Origin: Dyella caseinilytica
GTDB taxonomy: Bacteria > Pseudomonadota > Gammaproteobacteria > Xanthomonadales > Rhodanobacteraceae
Direction of reading: 5' to 3'
Length of the DNA: 64,000 nucleotides
Assembly: GCF_016865235.1 (NCBI RefSeq)
Contig: NZ_CP064030.1
Location: 434,001 to 498,000, forward strand
In this document: positions 33,945 to 42,810 of the stretch, piece by piece
How positions within the stretch are numbered: the stretch's first letter is position 1
How the letters are laid out: each line of letters begins with the position of its first letter
Position numbers and translations under genes: made by a program
The notes under the pieces: model-generated
Told to the model about the DNA's origin: nothing
What the model saw: only the letters and a program-made list of their open reading frames with translations
The model's database searches: none

Positions 33945-34604
33945 TCAAAAAACGAAACGACGGGGTGGCTCAGCGTGCGAGAGGTACGGAAGATCCGTCT
34001 CAAGCAAGCTTTCTTCTTGGTAACGGGCACTGCCTTCGCTGGTCAGCAGCACAACCTGCTGCACCGGCGACTCGCCACGGATGGCGAGCAGGCGGCCCGC
34101 TGGCTTGAGCCAGCCGAGGAAACGATCGGGAATGCGGTAAACGGCGCCAGTCACCACCACGACATCGAACGTGCCTTGCGGCTGCCATGCGTTGATGGCT
34201 TCGCCGGTGGCAAGCTGCACGTTGCCGATGCTCGCCGCCTGCAGGCGCTGGCCGGCCGTGGCGGTGAAATCGGCATGGATGTCCACACTGGTGACGCGGG
34301 CGGCGAGGCTGGCCAGGCAGGCCGTGAGGAAGCCGGAGCCTGTGCCGATTTCCAGCACATGATCTTCGGGCTTCAACGCCAGCGCCTGGAGCACGCGGCC
34401 TTCCATGACCGGCTTCATCATCACTTCGCCGTGGCCGATCGGCAGACACAGATCGGCAAAAGCCAGCTGACGATGTTCGGGTGCGACGAAGTCCTCGCGG
34501 CGCACGCGGCTCAGCACTTCGAGCACGCGACCATCCAGCACCTCCCAGGGGCGCACCTGGTTCTCAACCATGTTTTGACGCGCCTGATCGAAGTTCATCG
34601 CCAT
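33945..34604 (-). CDS. pcm: Protein-L-isoaspartate O-methyltransferase family protein
   Basis: This 219-aa protein has the PCMT fold. MVENQVRPWEVLDGRVLEVLSRVRREDFV is the N-terminal block, HVLEIGTGSGFLTACLASLAARVTSVD is the SAM-binding motif I, and FDVVVVTGAVYRIPDRFLGWLKPAGRL follows. Pcm repairs isoaspartyl damage. Gammaproteobacteria of this group often encode such a homologue directly before tolC, as here, so the true role may be specialised; the usual tryptic-type active-site segment (G-S) is not fully clear. The start is at 34604 or 34598. Confidence 0.82.
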   Translation of the reverse strand: MAMNFDQARQNMVENQVRPWEVLDGRVLEVLSRVRREDFVAPEHRQLAFADLCLPIGHGEVMMKPVMEGRVLQALALKPEDHVLEIGTGSGFLTACLASLAARVTSVDIHADFTATAGQRLQAASIGNVQLATGEAINAWQPQGTFDVVVVTGAVYRIPDRFLGWLKPAGRLLAIRGESPVQQVVLLTSEGSARYQEESLLETDLPYLSHAEPPRRFVF

Positions 34605-34767
34605 GGAAAACAAGCCTATGTGGATCGAAAAAAGGTCAAAAAGGATAAGCGTTTAGACCCTGTTTCGACAATGGTTAGGGTGCGGGTGGCGCCCTGTGGT
34701 ACGAAGTGCCGGAAGTCATCGCGATGACCTGACGTAAGTCATGCAAAGAGCCAGTGTCCGCGGACAC

Positions 34768-35097
34768 TTACGCGCTTTTTCGATGTTTGCTCAGCATCTC
34801 CCCAACGATGTTGACAGGCAGGCGCGCCAGCGCCAATTCGGTGCTCGCCCCCAGCGCAGGATCCAGTCGCTGGATGCGGGCCAGGATCGACTCGCCCCGG
34901 CTGATGGCCGCCACGTGCAGCCATGCCAGCCAGCGCGACAGGCTGTGCCGGTCGGGCGCGGAAAGCGCTGCAATGGTGGCACGCATCATGAATACCTGTC
35001 TGCGGGCTGTCCGATCGTGCTCCAGCCACCCGGAAAGCAGGCGCTGGGCCTTGCGATAGCCTGCGCTGAGCGCCATTTCAGGGATAGTTACGCACAT
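34768..35097 (-). CDS. Hypothetical protein, helical
   Basis: This 109-aa frame is rich in Leu, Ala and Arg in amphipathic spacing (GYRKAQRLLSGWLEHDRTARRQ, SLSRWLAWLHVAAISRG, LARIQRLDPALGASTELALARL). It looks like a genuine all-helical cytosolic protein rather than a shadow frame. I do not recognise the family. Starts at 35118, 35097 and 35076 are all possible and none has a good ribosome-binding site. It is divergent from the TetR gene, whose promoter it faces, so it could be part of the same regulon. Confidence 0.5.
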   Translation of the reverse strand: MCVTIPEMALSAGYRKAQRLLSGWLEHDRTARRQVFMMRATIAALSAPDRHSLSRWLAWLHVAAISRGESILARIQRLDPALGASTELALARLPVNIVGEMLSKHRKSA

Positions 35098-35142
35098 CGG
35101 ATGAATATTCGGTATCATTCAGGAAATAATTAAACCGCCCCG

Positions 35143-35148
35143 TATAAT
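35143..35148 (+). promoter_or_regulatory. -10 box upstream of the TetR gene
   Basis: TATAAT at 35143-35148 lies 34 bases upstream of the TetR ATG. The -35 region is poor, which leaves room for autoregulation. Confidence 0.4.
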
Positions 35149-35181
35149 AAATTGGGTTTTTTGATTTGTGAAGGTGCATCC

Positions 35182-35832
35182 ATGAACTCGATCCCGCTGA
35201 CCAAACCGCACGGGCCTGGCCGCCCGAAGGACATGGAAAAGCGAGCGGCCATTCTCGACGCGGCCAAGGCTCTGTTCATCCGCAACGCCTTCGCCGGCAC
35301 CAGCATGGACGCGATTGCCGCCGAAGCGGGCGTATCCAAGCTGACCGTCTATAGTCATTTTGGTGATAAGGACAACCTGTTCCGCGAGGTCATTCGTGCG
35401 CGAGTCCAGGACCTGCTCCCTGAAGATATCTACAGCTACGATCCGGCCGCCGACATTGGCGACACGCTTCATCGCATCGCCCAGGTCCATGCCCGGCTTG
35501 ATTGCGACCCGGAAACCGTGGGCACCTTCCGCGCCATCCTCAGCGACTGCCGCCAGGGTAATCCCCGCTACGGCAAGCTGATGTGGGAAGAAGGCCCGAT
35601 GCGCAGCCGCGCCTTGTTGGAACGCCTGCTGCAGCAGGCCGTTGACGCCCATAAGCTCGATGTTGAAGATGTTTCCCGCGCCGCCATCCAGTTCATCTCC
35701 CTGATCAAGGGCGACATGATGATGCGCCGCATGTTCGGTTGCGCCGAATGCGTGCAGACCTATGCCCGGGAAATCGAGGAAAACGCCCGTGCCGGTGTGG
35801 TGATGTTCCTGCGCGCCTACGCGCCGCACTAA
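35182..35832 (+). CDS. TetR/AcrR-family transcriptional regulator
   Basis: This 216-aa regulator has an N-terminal TetR helix-turn-helix: ILDAAKALFIRNAFAGTSMDAIAAEAGVSKLTVYSHFGDKDNLF at about residues 27-70. The C-terminal domain resembles the AefR-like group of TetR proteins (TFRAILSDCRQGNPRYGKLMWEEGP). The start at 35182 has AAGGTGC upstream. It is close to tolC, so regulation of an efflux system is a plausible guess, but the ligand and targets are unknown. It ends about 50 bp before the thiC riboswitch. Confidence 0.88.
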   Translation: MNSIPLTKPHGPGRPKDMEKRAAILDAAKALFIRNAFAGTSMDAIAAEAGVSKLTVYSHFGDKDNLFREVIRARVQDLLPEDIYSYDPAADIGDTLHRIAQVHARLDCDPETVGTFRAILSDCRQGNPRYGKLMWEEGPMRSRALLERLLQQAVDAHKLDVEDVSRAAIQFISLIKGDMMMRRMFGCAECVQTYAREIEENARAGVVMFLRAYAPH

Positions 35833-35888
35833 GGGCTGTCACGTTTCCGCACTCGTTTCTCTCCCCGCTTCGTGGTCAAATAGCCTCT

Positions 35889-35975
35889 TGGAAGCGGGGG
35901 TGCCGGCGGCAGTCGGCTGAGAGAGTCCCTTCGAACCTGATCCGGTTAGCACCGGTGTAGGGAGCTTCGCCGCAC
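35889..35975 (+). promoter_or_regulatory. TPP (THI-box) riboswitch upstream of thiC
   Basis: The conserved elements are all present and in order: GGGGTGCC at the 5' side, GCTGAGAG (CTGAGA at 35917-35922), CCCTTCGAACCTGATC (ACCTGATC at 35935-35942) and CACCGGTGTAGGGA at the 3' side. Thiamine pyrophosphate binding to the leader RNA would repress thiC, probably by masking its ribosome-binding site about 85 bases further on. Confidence 0.95.
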
Positions 35976-36071
35976 AGAGCACCGTGCGTTGGCGCCATCG
36001 CTTCGATCCCAGTGCGGATGTTCCGCACGCTTTCCGCGCAATGCCTGCGGACACTAGAAGGACGAACGCCG

Positions 36072-37949
36072 ATGAATGCCTTGCCCTCCGATCTCGCGCG
36101 CGCCGCGCAAGAACTTTCCGAAGCCGTTACGCGCCCGATTCCCGGATCGCGCAAGATCTACGCACAGGGCAGCCGTCCTGACCTGAACGTGCCGATGCGC
36201 GAAGTTGAGCAAGCGAAGACGCCGACCCTGTTCGGTGGCGAAAGCAACCCACCGGTCACGCTTTACGACACGTCCGGCCCGTATACCGATCCGAACTACG
36301 CCGTCGATCTCGCCGCTGGCCTCCCGGCGCTGCGCGCGCCATGGATCATGGAGCGCGGCGACGTGGAGCAGTTGCCGGGCCTTACCTCTGCATTCGGCCG
36401 TGAGCGCGCTGCTGATGCCAATCTCGATACCGTCCGCTTCGGCCACACGCGCACACCGCTGCGCGCCAAGGCGGGTGCCAATGTCACGCAGATGCATTAC
36501 GCGCGCCGTGGCATCGTCACGCCGGAGATGGAATACATCGCCATCCGCGAAAACCAGCGCATCGAAGCGTTGCGCGAAAGCGCGTTGCGCAATCAGCATC
36601 CGGGCGAATCGTTTGGTGCGTCGTTGCCCAAATTGATTACGCCAGAGTTCGTACGCGACGAAGTGGCGCGCGGCCGCGCCATCATTCCTGCCAATATCAA
36701 CCACCCGGAAAGCGAGCCGATGATCATCGGTCGCAACTTCCTCACCAAGATCAACGCGAACATCGGCAACAGCGCTGTGTCGTCCGGTATCGCGGAAGAG
36801 GTGGAGAAGCTGGTGTGGTCGATCCGCTGGGGTGGTGACACCGTGATGGATCTTTCCACCGGCAAGAACATCCACGAAACACGCGAATGGATCATCCGCA
36901 ACTCGCCAGTGCCGATTGGCACCGTGCCGATCTATCAGGCGCTGGAAAAAGTCGGTGGCGTCGCCGAAGAGCTCACCTGGGAGCTGTTCCGCGATACGCT
37001 AATCGAACAGGCCGAGCAGGGCGTGGACTACTTCACCATCCACGCCGGCGTGCTGTTGCGTTTCGTGCCGCTGACTGCAAAGCGCGTCACGGGCATCGTG
37101 TCACGCGGCGGTTCGATCATGGCCAAGTGGTGTCTGGCGCATCACAAAGAGAATTTCCTCTATACGCACTTTGAGGACATCTGCGAGATCATGAAGGCCT
37201 ACGACGTATCCTTCAGTCTCGGCGACGGCCTGCGTCCGGGCAGCATTGCCGACGCGAACGATGCCGCCCAGTTCGGCGAACTGGATACGTTGGGCGAACT
37301 CACCCAGATCGCGTGGAAGCACGACGTGCAGGTGATGATCGAAGGCCCTGGCCACGTGCCGATGCAGTTGATCAAGGAGAACATGGAGCGCCAGCTGGAG
37401 AAATGCCACGAAGCGCCGTTCTACACCTTGGGGCCGCTGACCACCGATATCGCACCGGGCTACGACCACATCACCAGCGCGATCGGCGCGGCGATGATCG
37501 GCTGGTTCGGCACCGCCATGCTTTGCTACGTCACGCCGAAGGAACACCTCGGGCTGCCTAACAAACAGGACGTACGCGACGGCATCATCGCCTACAAGAT
37601 CGCCGCACATGCCGCCGATCTGGCCAAGGGCCATCCAGGTGCACAGGTGCGTGACAACGCGCTCAGCAAGGCGCGTTTCGAATTCCGGTGGGACGATCAG
37701 TTCAACCTGGGTCTTGATCCGGAAAAGGCCAAGGAGTTTCACGACGAAACGCTACCCAAGGACGCACACAAGTCCGCACACTTCTGTTCGATGTGCGGAC
37801 CGAAGTTCTGTTCGATGAAGATCACACAGGACGTGCGTGATTACGCCGCCGAGCACGGCGTGGATGAAACGGCCGCGCTGGAAGAGGGGATGGCCGAGAA
37901 GTCAGCTGAATTCCGTGCGCAGGGTGCCGAGGTTTATCACAAGGCTTGA
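36072..37949 (+). CDS. thiC: Phosphomethylpyrimidine synthase
   Basis: This 625-aa radical-SAM enzyme converts aminoimidazole ribotide to HMP phosphate in thiamine synthesis. The C-terminal [4Fe-4S] motif is CSMCGPKFCS (C-x2-C-x4-C). Core blocks such as MHYARRGIVTPEMEYIAIREN and MIEGPGHVPMQLIKENMERQ are present. The ATG at 36072 follows AAGGACG; in-frame codons upstream would lie in the riboswitch leader. It is controlled by the TPP riboswitch and ends before a strong terminator. The length is normal for the family. Confidence 0.97.
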   Translation: MNALPSDLARAAQELSEAVTRPIPGSRKIYAQGSRPDLNVPMREVEQAKTPTLFGGESNPPVTLYDTSGPYTDPNYAVDLAAGLPALRAPWIMERGDVEQLPGLTSAFGRERAADANLDTVRFGHTRTPLRAKAGANVTQMHYARRGIVTPEMEYIAIRENQRIEALRESALRNQHPGESFGASLPKLITPEFVRDEVARGRAIIPANINHPESEPMIIGRNFLTKINANIGNSAVSSGIAEEVEKLVWSIRWGGDTVMDLSTGKNIHETREWIIRNSPVPIGTVPIYQALEKVGGVAEELTWELFRDTLIEQAEQGVDYFTIHAGVLLRFVPLTAKRVTGIVSRGGSIMAKWCLAHHKENFLYTHFEDICEIMKAYDVSFSLGDGLRPGSIADANDAAQFGELDTLGELTQIAWKHDVQVMIEGPGHVPMQLIKENMERQLEKCHEAPFYTLGPLTTDIAPGYDHITSAIGAAMIGWFGTAMLCYVTPKEHLGLPNKQDVRDGIIAYKIAAHAADLAKGHPGAQVRDNALSKARFEFRWDDQFNLGLDPEKAKEFHDETLPKDAHKSAHFCSMCGPKFCSMKITQDVRDYAAEHGVDETAALEEGMAEKSAEFRAQGAEVYHKA

Positions 37950-37984
37950 TGATTTTCATCGCGCCAGATTCTGGTGCACACAAG

Positions 37985-38016
37985 CGGCGACAGGTGCGAG
38001 CCTGTCGCCGTTTTTT
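37985..38016 (+). terminator. Intrinsic terminator of thiC
   Basis: CGGCGACAGG (37985-37994) pairs with CCTGTCGCCG (38001-38010) around a 6-nt loop and is followed by TTTTTT, a textbook terminator 35 bases after the thiC stop. Confidence 0.93.
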
Positions 38017-38418
38017 ATGCTTGCGGTAGATGTTGCATCGAAGTGCGGTCGTATGAGTGAGCGTGTCCCTCTTTTTCGTTTGAAATAACGGGACCTGGTT
38101 GCGTTATGCGATGAACTTAAGTGTGCGTTGCTTCGCAATTCAAGCGAGTGAACGATGATTTGACGATGGCTTGATGAATGCGAAATGTCTTGGGCGCTAT
38201 CAACCACGAACAGCTTCGAATCAATACAAGCAACGGAGCGATGAATGTCGCGGCAGTGCCGAATGACTGCATGAAATACGTTGCTTGTGCAATGAAGTTA
38301 TTTTTCATATGACATTCCAGGATGGCTTTATCTCGTGTTCAAGCCATCAGCGTTCGCAATGTGTGCGTGGTAACGAAATATTCCTTTACGCGCAGGCTTC
38401 CTTGCGCTGGAGAGCGTT
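38017..38418. other. AT-richer leader region of the type III PKS cluster
   Basis: These 400 bp between the thiC terminator and the PKS start are clearly richer in A+T than the surrounding genes. They hold no convincing gene and no strong palindrome that I can name. They presumably carry the cluster promoter and may mark the left border of an acquired segment. Confidence 0.4.
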
Positions 38419-39516
38419 ATGCCGACACTTTGTAGGCCTGCTGTTTTCGTTCCGCCGAATGTCATCGGTCTTGATGAGACACTGGCGCTCGCCAGCAAGA
38501 TCCATGCGCACCACGAGCAGCTTCCGCTGGTGTTGCGACTCATACGAAATACGAAGATTAACAAGCGCCATATCGTCCAACCCATCGAGGAGACGTTGCG
38601 GCACCCTGGCTTCGAGGCGCGCAACCTCGTTTACGTGCGTGAAGCGAAAGCGTGCATACCCAAGGTGGTTCACGATGCGCTGTCGCACGCAAGGCTCGCA
38701 GCAAGCCAGGTCGACGCCATTGTTTTCGTTTCCTGCACGGGATTTACGATGCCGTCGTTGATTGCCTGGATGATCAACGAACTCGACTTTCGAAACGACA
38801 CGCGGCAGTTGCCGATCGCGCAGATGGGATGCGCCGCGGGCGGTGCTGCTATCAATCGCGCGCACGATTTCTGTCTCGCCTACCCCGGTTCGAACGTACT
38901 TATCGTCGCCTGCGAGTTTTGCTCGCTCTGCTACCAGCCAACCGATCTCAGCGTGGGAAATCTGCTTTCAAATGGCTTGTTCGGCGATGCGGTGGGTGCT
39001 GCGGTGGTGCGTGGCCGTGGGGGAGACGGCATTCTCCTGACCAGCAACGGTTCGCGCCTGGTACTGGGCACCGAGGACTGGATTTCCTATTCGATCAAAG
39101 CGACGGGTTTTCATTTCTGCCTGGACAAGCGAGTACCCGGAACCATGGAGCAGCTCGCCCCCGAGCTTCGCTCAGTAGCTGGCGAATATGGATGGGACGC
39201 ATCGGACTTGGACTTCTACATCATCCATGCGGGCGGTCCACGCATTCTGGACGATCTCTCGCATTTCCTTGGCGTTGCGCCCAGTCGATTTGATGACAGC
39301 AGGGCCACGCTCATGAACTACGGGAACGTGGCATCCGTGGTGGTGCTCGATGCTGCGCGGCGCATGTTCGAAGCCGGCGCGGTGCGGGATGGTGCGCGCG
39401 GCATGGTTGCCGGCTTCGGGCCAGGCATTACTGCGGAGATCACCCTTGGACAGTGGATAGGGCCGGCTTTGTCGGCTGCAACGACGACGAAAGCTCATAT
39501 TGAGGAGGTCACGTGA
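38419..39516 (+). CDS. Type III polyketide synthase
   Basis: This 365-aa chalcone-synthase-like enzyme condenses malonyl-CoA units on an acyl-CoA starter with one active site. The catalytic triad is intact: Cys138 in AQMGCAAGG, His270 in YIIHAGGP and Asn303 in NYGNVAS. The segment CEFCSLCYQPTD and overall length fit the bacterial RppA/alkylpyrone-type group, but starter and product cannot be read from the sequence. The ATG at 38419 has CTGGAGAG upstream. Its stop overlaps the aldo/keto reductase ATG by 4 bases, and the O-methyltransferase and SnoaL-like genes follow, giving a four-gene biosynthetic operon. Confidence 0.92.
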   Translation: MPTLCRPAVFVPPNVIGLDETLALASKIHAHHEQLPLVLRLIRNTKINKRHIVQPIEETLRHPGFEARNLVYVREAKACIPKVVHDALSHARLAASQVDAIVFVSCTGFTMPSLIAWMINELDFRNDTRQLPIAQMGCAAGGAAINRAHDFCLAYPGSNVLIVACEFCSLCYQPTDLSVGNLLSNGLFGDAVGAAVVRGRGGDGILLTSNGSRLVLGTEDWISYSIKATGFHFCLDKRVPGTMEQLAPELRSVAGEYGWDASDLDFYIIHAGGPRILDDLSHFLGVAPSRFDDSRATLMNYGNVASVVVLDAARRMFEAGAVRDGARGMVAGFGPGITAEITLGQWIGPALSAATTTKAHIEEVT

Positions 39517-40508
39517 TGATTGATACGTATCCCAAACTGGCATCCAAGCAATTTGTGCTTGGCGGCGATCGAGTCGTCAATCGATTTGGTTACGGCGCGA
39601 TGCATCTGACGGGCTACGGCATGTGGGGGCCCCCGGATGATCCGGAACATGCCGTCCGCATCTTGCGCCATGCTGTGCACAATCTGGGCATTAACTTCAT
39701 CGATACCGCCGACTCCTATGGCCCCGGCGACAACGAAGAGATCATTCGCAAGGCGCTGCATCCCTATCCGAAGGATCTGGTGATCGCCACCAAGGGAGGC
39801 ATGTTGCGCAGTGGTCGCAACGACTGGATTCACGGTGCGCCGGGCGCGCCCTATATCGAGCCGATCAATGATCCCAGATACCTGCGGCAACAGGTGGAAA
39901 TGAGCCTGCGCCGCCTGGGTGTGGAATGCATCGGCCTTTACCAGTTGCACAGCATCGATCCGCTGGTTCCGCTCGCTGAATCCTTGGGTGAGTTGGTCCG
40001 CTTGCAGCAGCAGGGAAAGATTCACCACATCGGCTTATCCAATCAGCCAGGCGTAAGCATCGAGCAGTTGGAAGATGCGCGCCGGACCGCAAATATCGTG
40101 GCCGTGGAGAATCTCTACAACATCGCCGATCGAGCGGATGAAGAGGTTCTTCAATACACACAGCAACACGGCATTGCCTTCATTCCCTGGTTTCCGCTGG
40201 GGCATGGCGGCCTGGTCGGCCAGGACAGTCCGCTTGAACCTATCGCGAAATCTTATGGCGTTACGGTTTCGCAGTTGGCACTCGCATGGCTGTTGCAGCA
40301 CGCCACCAATACGTTGCTCATTCCAGGCACTACGTCTATTGCGCACCTGGATGAGAACGTGAAGGCGGTGGACGTTGAGCTCAACGCAAAGGACATCGTC
40401 ACCATTACTGCTGCGACCGATCGCGCCCATGTTCCGACCTGGCGACCGGATCGGCATCTGTCACGTCCGAGCAACGGAGCCGATCACCATGTCAGCCGCC
40501 TCTCTTGA
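39513..40508 (+). CDS. Aldo/keto reductase (PKS cluster)
   Basis: This 331-aa NADPH-dependent reductase has the complete AKR tetrad: Asp64 and Tyr69 in IDTADSYG, Lys94 in ATKGG and His146 in YQLHS. The C-terminal cofactor-binding block (IPGTTSIAHLDENVKA) is present. It overlaps the PKS gene (ATGA) and the O-methyltransferase gene by 20 bases. A reductase directly coupled to a type III PKS suggests that it reduces a carbonyl of the polyketide or of its starter; this is inference. A product-independent detoxifying role cannot be excluded. Confidence 0.88.
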   Translation: MMIDTYPKLASKQFVLGGDRVVNRFGYGAMHLTGYGMWGPPDDPEHAVRILRHAVHNLGINFIDTADSYGPGDNEEIIRKALHPYPKDLVIATKGGMLRSGRNDWIHGAPGAPYIEPINDPRYLRQQVEMSLRRLGVECIGLYQLHSIDPLVPLAESLGELVRLQQQGKIHHIGLSNQPGVSIEQLEDARRTANIVAVENLYNIADRADEEVLQYTQQHGIAFIPWFPLGHGGLVGQDSPLEPIAKSYGVTVSQLALAWLLQHATNTLLIPGTTSIAHLDENVKAVDVELNAKDIVTITAATDRAHVPTWRPDRHLSRPSNGADHHVSRLS

Positions 40509-41562
40509 CGATGATATTGATGCGGGTCGGTCCAGTTCTCTTTCCGGCGGGCAGAGTGCCAAGCCGCTGATGGCGATCGTGACGGGTTTCTGGGCGGCCA
40601 AGACCTTGGCCACGGCCCATGAGCTGCGGTTATTCGACTGGTTGTCCGATACAGCGGGCAAAACGATCCAGGAGTGCTCGTCGCATTACCGCATGGAAGA
40701 ACGTCCCGCCGAAATGTTGCTCACCGCATGCGCTGCACTCGGGCTGTTGGAGCGTGACGATGAGCGTTACCGTAATTCGCCAATGTCAGAGCGGCATCTG
40801 GTGCGTGGTCGGCCGCTGTATTTCGGCGGTTGGATCGAGATGGCTGATCGCCGCGAATATCCCGCCTGGATGCACTTGAAGGACGCGCTACAGTCCAATC
40901 GGCCCCTCACCTGGAATCCTTCTCGGCAGGCTTCCCTGTTCGATGGCGAAGATCCATTACTGGTCGCCACCTTCTGGGAAGCGATGTATGCGCTGTCCAT
41001 CACCACCTCGTGGGCATTGGCGGAAGCGGTTGATTTGTCCGGCGTGAAAAAACTGCTTGATGTGGGCGGAGGCGGTGCCGCGCACGACATTACGCTTTGC
41101 AGGCGTTACCCGCAGCTTCAGACCACGGTATACGACCTTGGCTTTGTGTGTGAGTTGACCAGGCACAAAATCGAGCAGGCAGGACTTGCTGATCGCATCG
41201 GACTTATAGATGGCGATTTCCTGAAGGATGACAAGATGCCTTCAGGTTACGACGCCATCTTGCTGTCGAAGATCCTGCTGGATTGGACGCCGGCTCAGTG
41301 TGCCTTGATCATCGCCAAGTGTTATGCGGCGCTGCCATCCGGCGGACGCATCATCATTTCAGATTTGTTTGTCGCTGACACCAAGGACGGACCGATCGAT
41401 GCGGCGTTGATGAGCCTGAATATGCTGGTCGAGACGTGGGGAAGGAATTACACATCCGCGGAATATGCGGCGTGGCTGACCGATGCGGGATGTGTCGATA
41501 TCAAAGTCATCCATTTCGATGCGCCAGCCGCCAATGGCGCAGTCGTGGGCTACAAACCGTGA
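40489..41562 (+). CDS. SAM-dependent O-methyltransferase (PKS cluster)
   Basis: This 357-aa protein has the architecture of plant/bacterial natural-product O-methyltransferases: a winged-helix dimerisation domain (about 25-105), then a Rossmann domain with LLDVGGGGAAHD (SAM motif I, 189-200), IGLIDGDFLKDDKMPSGYDAILLSKILLDWT and GGRIIISDLFVAD. The ATG at 40489 follows CGGAGC and lies within the end of the aldo/keto reductase gene. In context it should methylate a phenolic or enolic hydroxyl of the polyketide. Confidence 0.88.
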   Translation: MSAASLDDDIDAGRSSSLSGGQSAKPLMAIVTGFWAAKTLATAHELRLFDWLSDTAGKTIQECSSHYRMEERPAEMLLTACAALGLLERDDERYRNSPMSERHLVRGRPLYFGGWIEMADRREYPAWMHLKDALQSNRPLTWNPSRQASLFDGEDPLLVATFWEAMYALSITTSWALAEAVDLSGVKKLLDVGGGGAAHDITLCRRYPQLQTTVYDLGFVCELTRHKIEQAGLADRIGLIDGDFLKDDKMPSGYDAILLSKILLDWTPAQCALIIAKCYAALPSGGRIIISDLFVADTKDGPIDAALMSLNMLVETWGRNYTSAEYAAWLTDAGCVDIKVIHFDAPAANGAVVGYKP

Positions 41563-41606
41563 ACTGAGATCAGGCGAATGCTGCTTTTGCAAGAGGAGTC
41601 AGGAAT

Positions 41607-42041
41607 ATGTCCGGTTCTCATCCCAATGTTGCGATGCTTGAGGCTGTCTACGCCGACCTGAGTCAAATAGCGAACCACTGCGATGACGACGTCGTGCTGC
41701 ATACCGCTGACCGGGGCGCTTCGGGCGGCCCGGCTGAGGTTGTCGGGAAAAAGGCCGTGCTCGAAAAAGAGCTCGATCTGATTCGACTTACCGGTAAAAC
41801 GCTGCATATGGATGTGCAGCACATTATCGCCAACGACTACTTCGGCGCGGTGATGGGCATATTGCGATCCCGCCGAAATGGGAGTGCCATCGGCATGCCG
41901 TTTTGCGGCTTGTGGCGCTTTCGCAACGGACGCATCGTGGAGCATTGGGAGAATGCTTACGACGCTGCAGAATTGGGACGATTCCTGCTAGGCGAAACCG
42001 GTTCGGCAAAACCTTGGGTCGCCAGCCACACGAGCGCGTAA
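41607..42041 (+). CDS. SnoaL/NTF2-like protein (PKS cluster)
   Basis: This 144-aa protein has the NTF2-like alpha+beta cone of SnoaL polyketide cyclases and related isomerases: AVYADLSQIANHCDDDVVLHTADR at the start, VVGKKAVLEKELDLI, and the final strand pair FCGLWRFRNGRIVEHWENAYDAAEL. GAGGAGTCAGGAAT precedes the ATG. As the last gene of the PKS operon it may cyclise, isomerise or dehydrate the product. The superfamily is broad, so the activity is not certain. Confidence 0.82.
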   Translation: MSGSHPNVAMLEAVYADLSQIANHCDDDVVLHTADRGASGGPAEVVGKKAVLEKELDLIRLTGKTLHMDVQHIIANDYFGAVMGILRSRRNGSAIGMPFCGLWRFRNGRIVEHWENAYDAAELGRFLLGETGSAKPWVASHTSA

Positions 42042-42059
42042 GCGCGCTATCCGCGAGCG

Positions 42060-42281
42060 TCAACGCCTTGAACGAGGGCGTTCGGTGGTCGGAAGGCAGA
42101 AGAACAGAAACAGCGATCCGACCATCAGCCCGCGCCACAGATCGACAAGATCATGGTTGGTGGCAGCCGACGGGTGTGCCAGTTGGAAAGCCGACAGCAG
42201 GCATAGCAGGACCAGAGCGATCTGCCCGAAGCCACGGGCTGTCCGGGATGCAAAGGGAGCATGCAGGGGTGGCGTTTTCAT
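42060..42281 (-). CDS. Small membrane protein, unknown
   Basis: This 73-aa frame encodes two hydrophobic helices (GQIALVLLCLLSAFQL and RGLMVGSLFLFFCLP) with a short polar loop. AGAGAA lies about 10 bases before the ATG at 42281; 42290 is an alternative. It is convergent with the PKS operon and unlike any family I recognise. Confidence 0.5.
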   Translation of the reverse strand: MKTPPLHAPFASRTARGFGQIALVLLCLLSAFQLAHPSAATNHDLVDLWRGLMVGSLFLFFCLPTTERPRSRR

Positions 42282-42398
42282 GGGTGCCATTCTCTGGCGA
42301 CCCGGCATAAATTTGCGATAACGCGGGCGGCGGGGGGCGTATAGATCCCATAAAAAATTGTGTATGTTTGGATCCGATCACCCACAGGGAACATCACC

Positions 42399-42788
42399 AT
42401 GCGTGCGAGCGGACCTTTCGAAGTGAAACTGGCATCACAGTCAGCGGCTCCTGGTATCGAATCGGCACAGCTTGGTCGGCACACCATCGATAAACGATTC
42501 AGCGGTGATCTCGAAGCCACCAGCCTGGGTGAGATGTTATCGGCGGGTGGCAACGTGCAAGGTTCGGCGGGATACGTGGCGATCGAACGTGTCACCGGCA
42601 CGTTGCATGACAAGCGTGGAAGCTTCGTGTTGCAGCACACTGGCACCATGAATCGTGGCGTGCCGAGTCTATCCATCAGCGTGGTGCCCGATTCCGGCAC
42701 CGAAGAGCTGGCTGGTATCAGCGGCTCGATGCAGATCCAGATCGAACAGGGCAAGCATTCCTATGTCTTCGATTACAGCTTGCCCTGA
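42399..42788 (+). CDS. DUF3224-family protein
   Basis: This 129-aa protein matches DUF3224: MRASGPFEVKLASQ, then FSGDLEATSLGEMLSAGG, AIERVTGTLHDKRGSFVLQHTG and ELAGISGSMQIQIEQGKHSYVFDY. The pattern is an eight-stranded barrel related to allene oxide cyclase folds; no activity is established. ACAGGGAAC precedes the ATG at 42399. It is often found beside oxidoreductases and regulators in proteobacteria, as here next to a convergent alcohol dehydrogenase gene. Confidence 0.85.
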   Translation: MRASGPFEVKLASQSAAPGIESAQLGRHTIDKRFSGDLEATSLGEMLSAGGNVQGSAGYVAIERVTGTLHDKRGSFVLQHTGTMNRGVPSLSISVVPDSGTEELAGISGSMQIQIEQGKHSYVFDYSLP

Positions 42789-42810
42789 CGACCGGATCTG
42801 CCCAGGGCGC

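Noticed and set aside
33046..34023. 325-codon plus-strand open frame antisense to tolC
   Set aside because: The composition is not protein-like, and the opposite strand encodes a full TolC with signal peptide.
38117..38308. Small minus-strand gene upstream of the PKS
   Set aside because: The frame has no ribosome-binding site or recognisable features and lies in a promoter-like AT-rich stretch.
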